A stretch of 64,000 bases of DNA from JBQTGK01 sp052400665 (GTDB lineage Bacteria > Bacteroidota > Bacteroidia > Bacteroidales > Marinifilaceae): the NCBI GenBank assembly GCA_052400665.1, contig JBQTGK010000003.1, one strand, 5' to 3'. The position numbers and the translations under genes were made by a program. Below the pieces are notes generated by a model. It was not told where the DNA came from. It did not search any database and was given only the letters and a program-made list of their open reading frames with translations. Numbering within the stretch: the first letter of the stretch is position 1; every line of letters begins with the position of its first letter. This document shows positions 44,048-53,194 of this stretch, piece by piece.

Positions 44048-45655
44048 TTGAATCAAATAGAATCAAAAATAGATGTGCAATCTGCAGATTTTTTGGATAG
44101 CAGAAAGTCCTACGATGAGTTAATGAGTGTATATCGAGACCGATTGAAAGGAATTTTGAAGGGTGTTGATGAAAAAGCCAAAGAGCGCCATTTGAAACGG
44201 GGAAAGCTTTTGGTTCGGGATCGAATTGAGCTTTTGCTTGACAAGAATACGCCTTTTTTGGAGCTTTCTGCGATGGCGGCTTGCGATCAATATGAAAATC
44301 AATTTCCATCAGCCGGAATTGTAACGGGTATTGGTGTTATTCACGGAAGGGAATGTATAATTGTTGCGAATGATGCGACGGTTAAAGGTGGTACTTACAT
44401 TAAAGAGACCATTAAAAAACACATACGAGCACAGGAAATAGCAATGGAAAATCATTTGCCCTGTATTTACATGGTGGATTCTGGCGGTGTATTCTTGCCC
44501 GAACAATCAAAAGTTTTTCCTGATAAATATGACTTTGGTCGATTTTTCTTTAATCAGTCGAAAATGTCGGCAAGGGGAATTCCTCAAATATCCATTGTAA
44601 TGGGATCTTGTACTGCTGGAGGTGCCTACGTTCCTGCCATGAGTGATGAAACCATTATTGTTCGTGGACAAGGAACCATATTTATTGGTGGACCTCCATT
44701 GGTTAAAGCTGCAACTGGCGAGGATGTTAGTGCAGAGGAATTAGGTGGTGCCGAGATGCATACTTCAATTTCGGGTGTTGCCGATCATTTGGCCGAAGAT
44801 GACCGACATGCCGTTCAAATTTGCCGTAATATTTTTGAGAGCATGCCGAAGGTTCAGAAATACAATTTGGAAAGGGAAACGGTTAAGGAGCCAGCTTACC
44901 CAGTGGATGAATTGTATGGATTGGCTCCTTTAGATCTTAAGAAACCAGTTGATGCAAGGGAATTGATAGCAAGAATTGTTGATGGAAGTAAGTTTCAGGA
45001 GTTCAAAGAGCGATATGCTCCAACCATAGTTACGGGTTTTGCTAAGATTATGGGCTTTCCAGTAGGTATTATTGCCAATAATGGTATTATTTTCTCAGAA
45101 ACATCTTTAAAAGCTGCTCATTTTATTGAACTGTGCAGTTTTCGGAAAATTCCATTGGTGTTTCTTCAGAATATTACCGGTTTTATGGTGGGTAAAGAGT
45201 ACGAACACAAAGGAATTGCAAGAGATGGAGCCAAAATGGTTCATGCAGTTGCAAATGCTCAAGTCCCAAAATTTACAGTGATTGTAGGCGGTTCTTTTGG
45301 AGCTGGAAATTATGCAATGGCGGGTCGTGCTTATGAACCTAGATTATTGTTTATGTGGCCGAACGCTAAGATATCTGTAATGGGAGGCGAACAGGCGGCA
45401 GGTGTGCTAGTTCAAGTGAAAGAGCAGCAATTGCAAAAGCGTGGTGAGAAGTTTCCGCAGGAAGAACAAGACAAATTAAAACAAAGTATTCTAGATAAGT
45501 ACGAGAAAGAAGGTTCTGCCTATTTCAGCACCTCTCGACTATGGGACGATGGAATAATTGATCCTGCTGATACTCGAAAGGTTTTGGCAATGGGTATTGC
45601 ATCTTCTTTAAACAAAGAGTTTGGTGAGCCTGATTTTGGTGTGTTTAGAATGTAA
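44048..45655 (+). CDS. Acyl-CoA carboxylase carboxyltransferase (methylcrotonyl-CoA carboxylase beta-like)
   Basis: The protein has 535 residues, the exact length range of MCC beta subunits. The start is TTG at 44048: no ATG lies upstream before an in-frame stop (44039-44041), and the first internal ATG would remove the conserved SKIDVQSADF opening. Carboxyltransferase motifs: MVDSGGVFLPEQ, GSCTAGGAYVPAMSDE, GGPPLVKAATGEDVSAEELGG, and FGAGNYAMAGRAYEPR, typical for MCC or geranyl-CoA carboxylase. It transfers CO2 from biotin to the 4-carbon of an enoyl-CoA. The alpha subunit gene is 854 nt downstream, beyond the crotonase gene. Confidence 0.9.
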   Translation: MNQIESKIDVQSADFLDSRKSYDELMSVYRDRLKGILKGVDEKAKERHLKRGKLLVRDRIELLLDKNTPFLELSAMAACDQYENQFPSAGIVTGIGVIHGRECIIVANDATVKGGTYIKETIKKHIRAQEIAMENHLPCIYMVDSGGVFLPEQSKVFPDKYDFGRFFFNQSKMSARGIPQISIVMGSCTAGGAYVPAMSDETIIVRGQGTIFIGGPPLVKAATGEDVSAEELGGAEMHTSISGVADHLAEDDRHAVQICRNIFESMPKVQKYNLERETVKEPAYPVDELYGLAPLDLKKPVDARELIARIVDGSKFQEFKERYAPTIVTGFAKIMGFPVGIIANNGIIFSETSLKAAHFIELCSFRKIPLVFLQNITGFMVGKEYEHKGIARDGAKMVHAVANAQVPKFTVIVGGSFGAGNYAMAGRAYEPRLLFMWPNAKISVMGGEQAAGVLVQVKEQQLQKRGEKFPQEEQDKLKQSILDKYEKEGSAYFSTSRLWDDGIIDPADTRKVLAMGIASSLNKEFGEPDFGVFRM

Positions 45656-45665
45656 AAATCTGATA

Positions 45666-46466
45666 ATGAAAGAATTTCAAACTATAGAATTTAATATAGA
45701 AGACAAAATTGGAACGATTACTTTAAATCGTCCAGATATTCACAATGCCTTTAACGAGGTGATGATTGGCGAAATTATTGACTGTTTTGAAGACCTTGAG
45801 AAGATGGATTATGAAACTTTACGAGTAGTTATCCTGAAAGGAAAAGGAAAATCTTTTTGTGCAGGTGCTGATCTAAAGTGGATGAAAGGGGTTGCCAATT
45901 ACTCTTATGAAGAGAATTATGTGGAAAGTTACAGGCTATCGATGTGTTTTAATGCAGTTTATGCATGTAAATTCCCAACAATAGCGCTTGTTCATGGAGC
46001 GGCAATAGGTGGTGCCAATGGATTGTTAGCTGCATGTGATTTTGTTTTGGCGCATAAGAATACGGTTTTCTCTCTAAGCGAAGTAAAAATCGGAATTGTA
46101 CCAGCTTGCATTTCACCATACGTGATGAAGCGAGTTGGAGAATATAAATCGAAAGAATTGATGCTTACAGGAATGCGATTTGATGGGAAAGAGGCGCAAC
46201 AAGCAGGATTGGCGAATTGGTCCTTTGGCGAAAAGAAACTAAAAGCAAAATTGGAAGATTTGATTTCTAAATTGAAATCGAGTGGACCCATTGCAGTTTC
46301 TACTTGCAAGAAATTGCTTTATGATGTGAAGAATGTTTGGAATCATAAGCAAGCCATGGAAAATACGGCTAAGATGATTGCAGAACTTCGTCAATCAGAT
46401 GAAGGACAGGAGGGAATGAGTTCCTTTTTGGAGAAACGCAAACCGAAATGGACTTTAGATAATTAA
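45666..46466 (+). CDS. Crotonase, methylglutaconyl-CoA hydratase-like
   Basis: The start is the ATG at 45666 (MKEFQTIEFNIEDK), 10 nt after the carboxylase stop; an upstream in-frame ATG overlaps that gene. The protein has 266 residues. SFCAGADLKWM and GAAIGGANGLLAACDFVLA are the oxyanion-hole blocks, and FSLSEVKIGIVPACISPYVM is the pattern of methylglutaconyl-CoA hydratases (LiuC), which keep only the second of the two crotonase glutamates. It is encoded between the two carboxylase subunits, as in leucine or isoprenoid catabolic operons. It would hydrate the carboxylated enoyl-CoA to HMG-CoA or a homologue. Confidence 0.85.
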   Translation: MKEFQTIEFNIEDKIGTITLNRPDIHNAFNEVMIGEIIDCFEDLEKMDYETLRVVILKGKGKSFCAGADLKWMKGVANYSYEENYVESYRLSMCFNAVYACKFPTIALVHGAAIGGANGLLAACDFVLAHKNTVFSLSEVKIGIVPACISPYVMKRVGEYKSKELMLTGMRFDGKEAQQAGLANWSFGEKKLKAKLEDLISKLKSSGPIAVSTCKKLLYDVKNVWNHKQAMENTAKMIAELRQSDEGQEGMSSFLEKRKPKWTLDN

Positions 46467-46508
46467 GAATTAGTAATTATTCATTTTTAATTACAAATTG
46501 AAATTAAT

Positions 46509-48488
46509 ATGTACTATAAACGACTACTCATAGCAAACCGAGGTGAAATAGCTCTAAGAATCATGCGAACAGCTAGAGCTTTAGGGATTCATACCATTGC
46601 TTTATATACAGAATTGGATCGTGATGCCGAACATGTTTTACAAGCTGATGAAGCATATCCCTTGAAGGGAAATAGTTTGCAGGAAACTTATCTTAACTCT
46701 AATCAGATTGTAGAGATTGCTAAAAAAGCAAGTGCCGATGCAATTCATCCAGGTTATGGATTTTTAGCAGAAAACTCTGTGTTTTCGCAATTGTGTGTTG
46801 ATCATGGCTTTGATTTTATTGGCCCCGATGCAAATGCAATTGAATTAATGGGGAATAAAGTAAACGCTCGTGAGTTTGCTAAAACAATTGGAGTGCCTGT
46901 TTTGGAGGGAGTTGTAGGTGATTCGGCCAAATTAATTGAGGAGGCGCAAAAAATGAAATTTCCTTTACTAATTAAAGCTGCTGCAGGTGGTGGTGGTAAA
47001 GGAATGCGAATTGTTCGACAAAAAGAAGAGTTAAATAGCGCTTTGGAATCTACATCGCGCGAAGCGGCTACCTATTTTGGCAATGGCACTGTTTTAATAG
47101 AGAGATACATACGGAATCCACGTCATATTGAAGTGCAAGTTCTGGCTGATAAGTACGGAAATGTTGTGCATTTATACGAACGTGAATGTTCTATACAAAG
47201 GCGATTTCAAAAAGTGATTGAGGAAGCTCCATCGCCAACACTAACGCCCGAGTTGAGGAAGGAAATGGGCAATATGGCTGTTTTTTTAGCACAGGAAATG
47301 AATTATACTAATGCAGGAACAGTAGAATTTTTGGTGGATGAAGATCTGAATTATTATTTCCTGGAAATGAATACTCGTATTCAGGTTGAACATCCTGTAA
47401 CGGAGATGATTACAGGTGTTGATTTGATTGAGCAACAATTATTGGTTTCATCCGGGCGTAAGTTGAAAATGCAACAAGATGATATACAGTTAAGTGGGCA
47501 TGCAATAGAAGCAAGGATATATGCTGAAGATCCGGAAAGGGATTTTATACCATCGCCTGGTGAGATCAGTTTTTACAAGGTACCTAAACTTTTTGAAGGG
47601 CGGTTGCGCTTAGATTCTGCAGTAAAGGGTGCCTGTACGATACATCCTGATTACGATCCTATGATTGCAAAATTAGTTGTGTGGGATGAGAATAGAGGTT
47701 TGGCCATTGAAGGTTTGCATCATGCATTACATGAATATGAGATACATGGGATAAAAAATAACATCATGTACTTGCATACTTTGCTAAATACAAATGACTT
47801 TAAGCAGAATAATATTTCTACTCATTTTTGTCAGGATCATGCTGAAGCATTAAAACTGAAAATGCAAAAAGAGAGGAAAGATATATCTCCGGATTTATTT
47901 TATATCAGCTTTGCTTTGTTTGAATTAAATAGAGAAAAGTTTGATAATGTTTGGGAAGAGATAGGTTATTGGAGACAACAAGGAAAGCGAATTCGAATTG
48001 TAGATGAGGAGATTGTTGATGTTGAAATAATTAGCGAAAATCCATTTAGGATAATAGTTTTGAGTAAGGCTTATGTGATTGAAAATGTATTGATTAATAC
48101 AGATTATCTATTGTTTGAGTTTAAAGGGGAGAGATATCAGTTTTATCGATCAAAAAATGCTGAAGGGAAGAGTTTTGTAAGCTGTGAAGGTTTAGTTTAT
48201 GAGTTGGAACGGTGGTCCGAAATTCAATCTGAGATAAACGAGAGTGATAATACGAATCGGTTGAATGATGGGAATATATTAGCGCCTATGCCCGGAAAAA
48301 TTGTGAAAATTGAAGCTTCTGAGGGGCAAAAGGTTGCTAAAGGAGATGTCTTAATTATTGTAGAGGCAATGAAAATGGAGAATAGCATATTGGCTCCTTT
48401 CGAAGGAATTATAGAAAATGTATTTGTGAATGAGGGAGATCAGGTACAGAATAAAATGAAGCTTTTGCAATTGGAAATTTCTAATTGA
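46509..48488 (+). CDS. Biotin-dependent acyl-CoA carboxylase, alpha subunit (biotin carboxylase plus BCCP)
   Basis: The protein has 659 residues. The biotin carboxylase domain has ANRGEIALRIMRTAR, AAAGGGGKGMRIV (ATP loop), YIRNPRHIEVQVL, ERECSIQRRFQKVIEEAPSP and FLEMNTRIQVEHPVTE. A linking BT-like region follows. The C-terminal biotin carrier has EAMKMENS with biotinylated Lys622. It makes carboxybiotin from bicarbonate and ATP and pairs with the carboxyltransferase encoded upstream. Its length is as in MCC alpha subunits. Confidence 0.93.
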   Translation: MYYKRLLIANRGEIALRIMRTARALGIHTIALYTELDRDAEHVLQADEAYPLKGNSLQETYLNSNQIVEIAKKASADAIHPGYGFLAENSVFSQLCVDHGFDFIGPDANAIELMGNKVNAREFAKTIGVPVLEGVVGDSAKLIEEAQKMKFPLLIKAAAGGGGKGMRIVRQKEELNSALESTSREAATYFGNGTVLIERYIRNPRHIEVQVLADKYGNVVHLYERECSIQRRFQKVIEEAPSPTLTPELRKEMGNMAVFLAQEMNYTNAGTVEFLVDEDLNYYFLEMNTRIQVEHPVTEMITGVDLIEQQLLVSSGRKLKMQQDDIQLSGHAIEARIYAEDPERDFIPSPGEISFYKVPKLFEGRLRLDSAVKGACTIHPDYDPMIAKLVVWDENRGLAIEGLHHALHEYEIHGIKNNIMYLHTLLNTNDFKQNNISTHFCQDHAEALKLKMQKERKDISPDLFYISFALFELNREKFDNVWEEIGYWRQQGKRIRIVDEEIVDVEIISENPFRIIVLSKAYVIENVLINTDYLLFEFKGERYQFYRSKNAEGKSFVSCEGLVYELERWSEIQSEINESDNTNRLNDGNILAPMPGKIVKIEASEGQKVAKGDVLIIVEAMKMENSILAPFEGIIENVFVNEGDQVQNKMKLLQLEISN

Positions 48489-48528
48489 TTGCAGCTCACT
48501 AAAAAATAAACACCTAACTACATTAGAT

Positions 48529-50343
48529 ATGAAAGACAGAATTAGAATAGCAAATGCAGGAGGTTTCTGGGGTGATGACCTTGGAGTTCTGCGCCGGCAA
48601 TTAGAAGGAGGCGATGTGGATTATATATCATCAGATTTTTTGGCTGAAGTTACCATGAGTATTCTACGAAAACAGCAGCTTAAAAACGAATCTTTAGGCT
48701 ATGTTACCGATTTTGTTGATCAGATTGTTGATGTGGCTGATTTAATGAAAGCAAAGGGTGTTAGAATGATTACTAATGCCGGAGGTATTAATCCAATTGG
48801 CTGTGCCCGAAAAATTCTTTCTGAATTGAAGGGAAAAGGCATTTCCATTAAAATTGCTGTTGTTGATGGAGATAATATTATTGATCGAATTGATGAATTT
48901 TATCCTGATAAAGCTAATTTTAAGAATATGGATTCTGGCGAGGATTTTACCAAAATAGCGGATAATATTCAGAGTGCAAATATCTATTTGGGAGTTCCAC
49001 CTTTATTAAAAGCATTGGAAAGTGGTGCTGATTTAATATTGGCAGGTCGTGTTACAGATACATCTGTTACAATGGCTCCTTTTGTACATGAATTAGGATG
49101 GAAATTAAACGATTGGGATAAGCTAGCTTCCGGCTTAGTTGCAGGTCATATTATTGAATGTGGAGCTCAATCGACAGGTGGAAATTTTACCGATTGGCAG
49201 AAAATTCCGCGTTGGGATAACATGGGATATCCTATTGTCGAAATGCAGCAAAATGGAGAGTTTACGGTCTATAAGCACGAGAATACAGGCGGATTAATTA
49301 GTATTGATACCATTCGCGAGCAATTGGTATACGAAATGGGTAATCCAGCCCAATACATTAGTCCGGATGTGGTTGCCGATTTTAGTTATTTAAGCCTTGA
49401 GCAAGTTGGTGAAAATCGTGTTTTAGTGAAGAATGCAAAAGGGTATGCATCCACACCATATTTAAAAGTTTCCATGGCATTCGAGGACGGATACAAAGCA
49501 ACAAGTTCGATTGTGATTAGTGGTGGTCGTGTGCTAAAAAAGGCACAGGAATTTGAAAAGATTTTCTGGGAACGACTAAATACTTCTTATCAGAAAAAGA
49601 ATACAGAATTTGTAGGTTATAATGCATGTCATCAGCATTTGGCTGAAAATATCGATCCGAATGAAATTTTGTTACGATTATCGGTTTATGATACTGATGT
49701 TTCAAAAATAAAGAACTTTTCGATGAGTATTGCTCCATTGATTCTTTCCGGCCCATCAGGAGTTGCAGTAACTGGGGGCAGAGCTCGCATGCAGCAGGTG
49801 ATTACCTATTGGCCAAGCTTAATACCTAAAGAATGTATTGTTTCTACGGTGCATATTTTAAATGCTGAAGGAGAAGTTGTGGAGAGTCATGATATTGGTT
49901 CCATTTTAGGAAATGAGGAAGAGATGGAGGTTCTCGAAGAAAAAGAGCATACGGAATATGTTGATCCGTCCTGGAAAGAGGATCGTTTGCTTACCGTTTA
50001 CCTGCGTGATATTTGTTTGGGAAGATCGGGAGATAAGGGAGATACCGTAAATATTGGCATTTTGGCGAGATCCGAGGAGATATATCATTATCTGAAGCAT
50101 GATTTAACAGGGAAGAAAGTTGCAGAGATGTTTGGAGATATGACCAAAGGTAAAGTTACCCGTTTTGAAATTGATAATTTACAGGCTCTTAATTTTCTTT
50201 TGGAAGAATCCTTGGATGGTGGAGGAACAAAGTCCTTGATGATTGATGCACAAGGAAAAACATTTGCATCTGCCTTGCTGAATCAGCAAATTCTTATTCC
50301 AGAGAAATTATTGAATAAAGCCAATAAGAAAATATATAAATAG
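48529..50343 (+). CDS. AtuA-family protein (DUF1446 plus C-terminal AtuA-like domain)
   Basis: The protein has 604 residues. IRIANAGGFWGDDLG, MITNAGGINPIGCARKI, LAGRVTDTSVTMAPFVHELGW and AGHIIECGAQSTGGNFTDW are DUF1446 (AtuA) signatures over about 450 residues. The C-terminal 110 residues (LRDICLGRSGDKGDTVNIGI) match the small AtuA-like domain, which is a separate gene in other bacteria, so this is a fusion. AtuA is required for acyclic terpene (citronellol/geraniol) use in Pseudomonas, but its reaction is not established. Its placement behind the carboxylase genes fits a terpene- or leucine-type pathway. Confidence 0.88.
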   Translation: MKDRIRIANAGGFWGDDLGVLRRQLEGGDVDYISSDFLAEVTMSILRKQQLKNESLGYVTDFVDQIVDVADLMKAKGVRMITNAGGINPIGCARKILSELKGKGISIKIAVVDGDNIIDRIDEFYPDKANFKNMDSGEDFTKIADNIQSANIYLGVPPLLKALESGADLILAGRVTDTSVTMAPFVHELGWKLNDWDKLASGLVAGHIIECGAQSTGGNFTDWQKIPRWDNMGYPIVEMQQNGEFTVYKHENTGGLISIDTIREQLVYEMGNPAQYISPDVVADFSYLSLEQVGENRVLVKNAKGYASTPYLKVSMAFEDGYKATSSIVISGGRVLKKAQEFEKIFWERLNTSYQKKNTEFVGYNACHQHLAENIDPNEILLRLSVYDTDVSKIKNFSMSIAPLILSGPSGVAVTGGRARMQQVITYWPSLIPKECIVSTVHILNAEGEVVESHDIGSILGNEEEMEVLEEKEHTEYVDPSWKEDRLLTVYLRDICLGRSGDKGDTVNIGILARSEEIYHYLKHDLTGKKVAEMFGDMTKGKVTRFEIDNLQALNFLLEESLDGGGTKSLMIDAQGKTFASALLNQQILIPEKLLNKANKKIYK

Positions 50344-50471
50344 ACACGAATACAATCTTTTAGCTTGGGATAATATTTGATTATTACTAACTTAAAATGC
50401 ATTAAGATAGAAAAAATGGATTGGGTAATGAGAATATACATTACTGATTATTAATTGATAATTTACTATTT

Positions 50472-51617
50472 ATGTTTCCATATCTAACTGAAGAACATGA
50501 GATTATAAGAAAAGCGGTTCGTGATTTTGCCGAGCGTGATATCAAACCACTTGCCCCGGAATTGGATGAGAAAGAGGAATTTTCTGTCGAATTGACAAAG
50601 AAAATGGGAGAGATGGGGCTATTCGGAATGACTCTTCCTGAAAAATATGGAGGTCAACATACCGATTATTTATCATATATTATTGCAGTAGAGGAAATTG
50701 CCAGAGTAGATGGATCTCATGCGGCTACTCTGGCAGCGCATAACTCATTAGGAATAGGTCCCCTGTATGAATTTGGAACTGAAGAGCAAAAGCAAAAATA
50801 TCTGCCCGGGCTTTGCACTGGAAATGAACTTTGGGCTTTTGGATTAACGGAGCCCGAAGCTGGTTCCGATTCAAGAGGATCTAAGACTTATGCAAAAGAT
50901 TTAGGTGAGAGTTGGGAAATTAACGGATCGAAAATATTTATTACCAATGGTTCAGCAAGTATCTGTTCTGGTGTTACTGTGCAAGCAATAAGTGCTATTA
51001 ATGGCGATGAAAAGGAATTTACAACCTATATTGTAGAAAGAAATACGCCAGGGTGGACTTCAAGAGCCATGCATGGTAAATTAATGTGGAGAGCCTCTGA
51101 TACGTCCGAAATGTTTTTTGATACTTGTTGTATTCCCAAAGAAAATGTTCTTGGTAAGCGTGGAATGGGATCTAAAGTAATGCTTAAAACACTTGATTCT
51201 GGCAGATTATCAATTGCGGCCATGGGACTTGGATGTGCTCAAGGGGCTTTTGAATTGGCATTATCCTATGCGCAGGAAAGAAAACAGTTTGGAAAACCCA
51301 TATCAAAATTTCAGGCAATTTCTTTTAAGCTGGCTGATATGGCTCTAAAAATTGAATTAGCTCGCAACTTACTTTATAAGGCTTGCTGGTTAAAGGATAC
51401 AGGAAAAGACTTTGGAAAAGAAGCAGCAATGGCCAAATTATATTGTTCCGAAATTGCAAAAGAAGTTGCCGATGAAGCCGTTCAGATTCATGGCGGATAT
51501 GGACTAATGAAAGAATATCCTGTAGAGCGTTTTTATCGCGATCAGCGTCTTTTACAGATTGGCGAAGGAACTTCAGAAATACAAAGAATGGTTATTTCCA
51601 GATATATTGGTTGTTAA
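50472..51617 (+). CDS. Second acyl-CoA dehydrogenase
   Basis: The protein has 381 residues. LTEPEAGSDSRGSKTYA and WEINGSKIFITNGSAS are flavin-binding blocks. The catalytic glutamate is Glu365 in IGEGTSEIQR. Isovaleryl-CoA dehydrogenases have Ala or Gly there and a Glu before the Arg of the earlier helix, where this protein has Gly (LDSGRLS). So despite its position beside carboxylase genes it does not carry the isovaleryl-CoA dehydrogenase active-site pattern. It may act on butyryl-, isobutyryl-, 2-methylbutyryl- or citronellyl-type CoA. Electrons would go to EtfAB. Confidence 0.9.
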   Translation: MFPYLTEEHEIIRKAVRDFAERDIKPLAPELDEKEEFSVELTKKMGEMGLFGMTLPEKYGGQHTDYLSYIIAVEEIARVDGSHAATLAAHNSLGIGPLYEFGTEEQKQKYLPGLCTGNELWAFGLTEPEAGSDSRGSKTYAKDLGESWEINGSKIFITNGSASICSGVTVQAISAINGDEKEFTTYIVERNTPGWTSRAMHGKLMWRASDTSEMFFDTCCIPKENVLGKRGMGSKVMLKTLDSGRLSIAAMGLGCAQGAFELALSYAQERKQFGKPISKFQAISFKLADMALKIELARNLLYKACWLKDTGKDFGKEAAMAKLYCSEIAKEVADEAVQIHGGYGLMKEYPVERFYRDQRLLQIGEGTSEIQRMVISRYIGC

Positions 51618-51676
51618 TTATAATGAATATACGAGTGAACAAATAGACAAGCTACTAACATTAAAAATAGTATAAA

Positions 51677-52756
51677 ATGAGTAAAGATCTGATATTAGCT
51701 TTAAATCCGAGAATGCAATTCACAAGAATTGCAGTTTACAGAATGAATTCCCCGGTTTTTCTAAAAAAAATAAATCATAAAGCCGAAGAATTAGGCGATT
51801 CTGAAAATTTTTACAATCAGCTGGAGGTTCGTACTAATATTATTATGAAAGAATTGGAGTCGAACGATATTCCAATAAATCAAATTAAAATAATAATTGG
51901 ACGTGGAGGATTATTAAAACCAGTTAAATCGGGTGTGTATCGTGTAAACGAGCTAATGATAAAAGATCTTACCAAGGATAAATATGGTAAGGATGTAGTG
52001 AATCTAAGTGGTTTATTGGCTTATGCCATTGCCGATAAAATTGAAGGTTCTCAAGCTTATGTGGCTGATCCGGTTGTGGTGGATGAATTAGATGATATTG
52101 CTCGAATTACTGGGCGACCAGAATTTAAAAAACGTTCTATTTTTCATGCATTAGATCAAAAAACCAGTGCAAGGAAATACGCACAGAGTATTTATAAGAA
52201 ATATGAAGAATTGAATCTTATAATAGCACATCTGGGAGGTGGAATAAGTATTGGTGCTCATCATAAAGGAAAAGTTATTGATTCGAATCAGGCTTATGAT
52301 GGGGATGGACCATTTTCGCCCATACGAAGTGGAAGTTTGCCAATGGGTGAAATGATTCAGATGTGTTATTCAGGAAAATACACACAGGAAGAAATGATGA
52401 AAATGCAAACTGGCGAAGGAGGATTATATGCCTACTTTAAAACCCATAGTGGCTTCGAAGTTTGTAAAATGAGAGATGCCGGCGACAAAAAGGCGAGCGA
52501 AGTATTAGCAGCCATGGCATATCAGGTATCTAAGTCGATAGGTTCTATGTTTCCAGTATTTGGAGGCGAAGCAGTTGATGCAATTATTATTACCGGCGGT
52601 ATGGCAAAAGATGAAAAATTTGTGACGGAAATAAGAAATCGAGTTGAAAAAATTGCTCCTGTAATTATATATCCGGGAGCAGAAGTTTTAGCTGCTTTAA
52701 GTGACTATGGCAGAATGATTATGAGAGAAGAAACAGAGATATTAGATTACGAATAG
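51677..52756 (+). CDS. buk: Butyrate kinase
   Basis: The protein has 359 residues, standard for butyrate kinases. IIIGRGGLLKPVKSGVYRVN, LIIAHLGGGISIGAHHKG, DGDGPFSPIRSGSLP and DAIIITGGMAKDEKFV are the acetate/butyrate-kinase fold signatures. It makes butyrate (or isobutyrate/isovalerate) and ATP from the acyl-phosphate and ADP, or the reverse for activation. The usual partner phosphotransbutyrylase gene is not in the window. It is the last gene of the acyl-CoA block before a bidirectional terminator. Confidence 0.92.
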   Translation: MSKDLILALNPRMQFTRIAVYRMNSPVFLKKINHKAEELGDSENFYNQLEVRTNIIMKELESNDIPINQIKIIIGRGGLLKPVKSGVYRVNELMIKDLTKDKYGKDVVNLSGLLAYAIADKIEGSQAYVADPVVVDELDDIARITGRPEFKKRSIFHALDQKTSARKYAQSIYKKYEELNLIIAHLGGGISIGAHHKGKVIDSNQAYDGDGPFSPIRSGSLPMGEMIQMCYSGKYTQEEMMKMQTGEGGLYAYFKTHSGFEVCKMRDAGDKKASEVLAAMAYQVSKSIGSMFPVFGGEAVDAIIITGGMAKDEKFVTEIRNRVEKIAPVIIYPGAEVLAALSDYGRMIMREETEILDYE

Positions 52757-52795
52757 TAAGTTGCGAGTTTTATTTTGGATAATAATTACACATTA

Positions 52796-52830
52796 AAAAT
52801 GGGCTGTTTTTGCAGCCCATTTTATTATTT
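52796..52830. terminator. Bidirectional terminator
   Basis: AAATGGGCTG (52797-52806) pairs with CAGCCCATTT (52813-52822), A-rich before and T-rich after. It lies between the converging butyrate kinase and HMA-protein genes. Confidence 0.85.
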
Positions 52831-52837
52831 TTTGAAT

Positions 52838-53152
52838 TTATTCTTTAATCTCTTCAGCTTTAAATTTTAGCTTTTCTATTGCTTTCTTCAGGTTTTCTTT
52901 ATTGGTTTTTTCTGTTTTATAAGTAATACTTACTTTTTGATTTTTAAAATCCACTTTTAAGTTTTTAACACCTTTTTCGAAAGGGATATTTTTTTCGATT
53001 TTTCCTGCACATCCCATGCAGTCCATTTCAACTTTAAAAACAACAGTTTCTATTTTCTTTTCAGATTTATTGCCTGCATAAGCAGTGGCCGAAATAATAA
53101 CAATGCTTAGAGCTAAAATGCTTCTTTTTACAAATTGCGATAAGTTTTTCAT
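52838..53152 (-). CDS. Exported heavy-metal-associated (HMA) domain protein
   Basis: The protein has 104 residues: a signal peptide ending TAYAGN, then a single ferredoxin-like HMA domain. The metal-binding motif is MDCMGCAGKIEK (CxxC), as in copper chaperones and MerP-like proteins. It probably carries Cu+ or a similar soft metal in the periplasm. It follows the TonB receptor gene by 42 nt on the same strand and is likely co-transcribed with it. Confidence 0.88.
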   Translation of the reverse strand: MKNLSQFVKRSILALSIVIISATAYAGNKSEKKIETVVFKVEMDCMGCAGKIEKNIPFEKGVKNLKVDFKNQKVSITYKTEKTNKENLKKAIEKLKFKAEEIKE

Positions 53153-53194
53153 GTTTTAAATTTTATTGATTTAAGATTTATTATTAATGTGATT

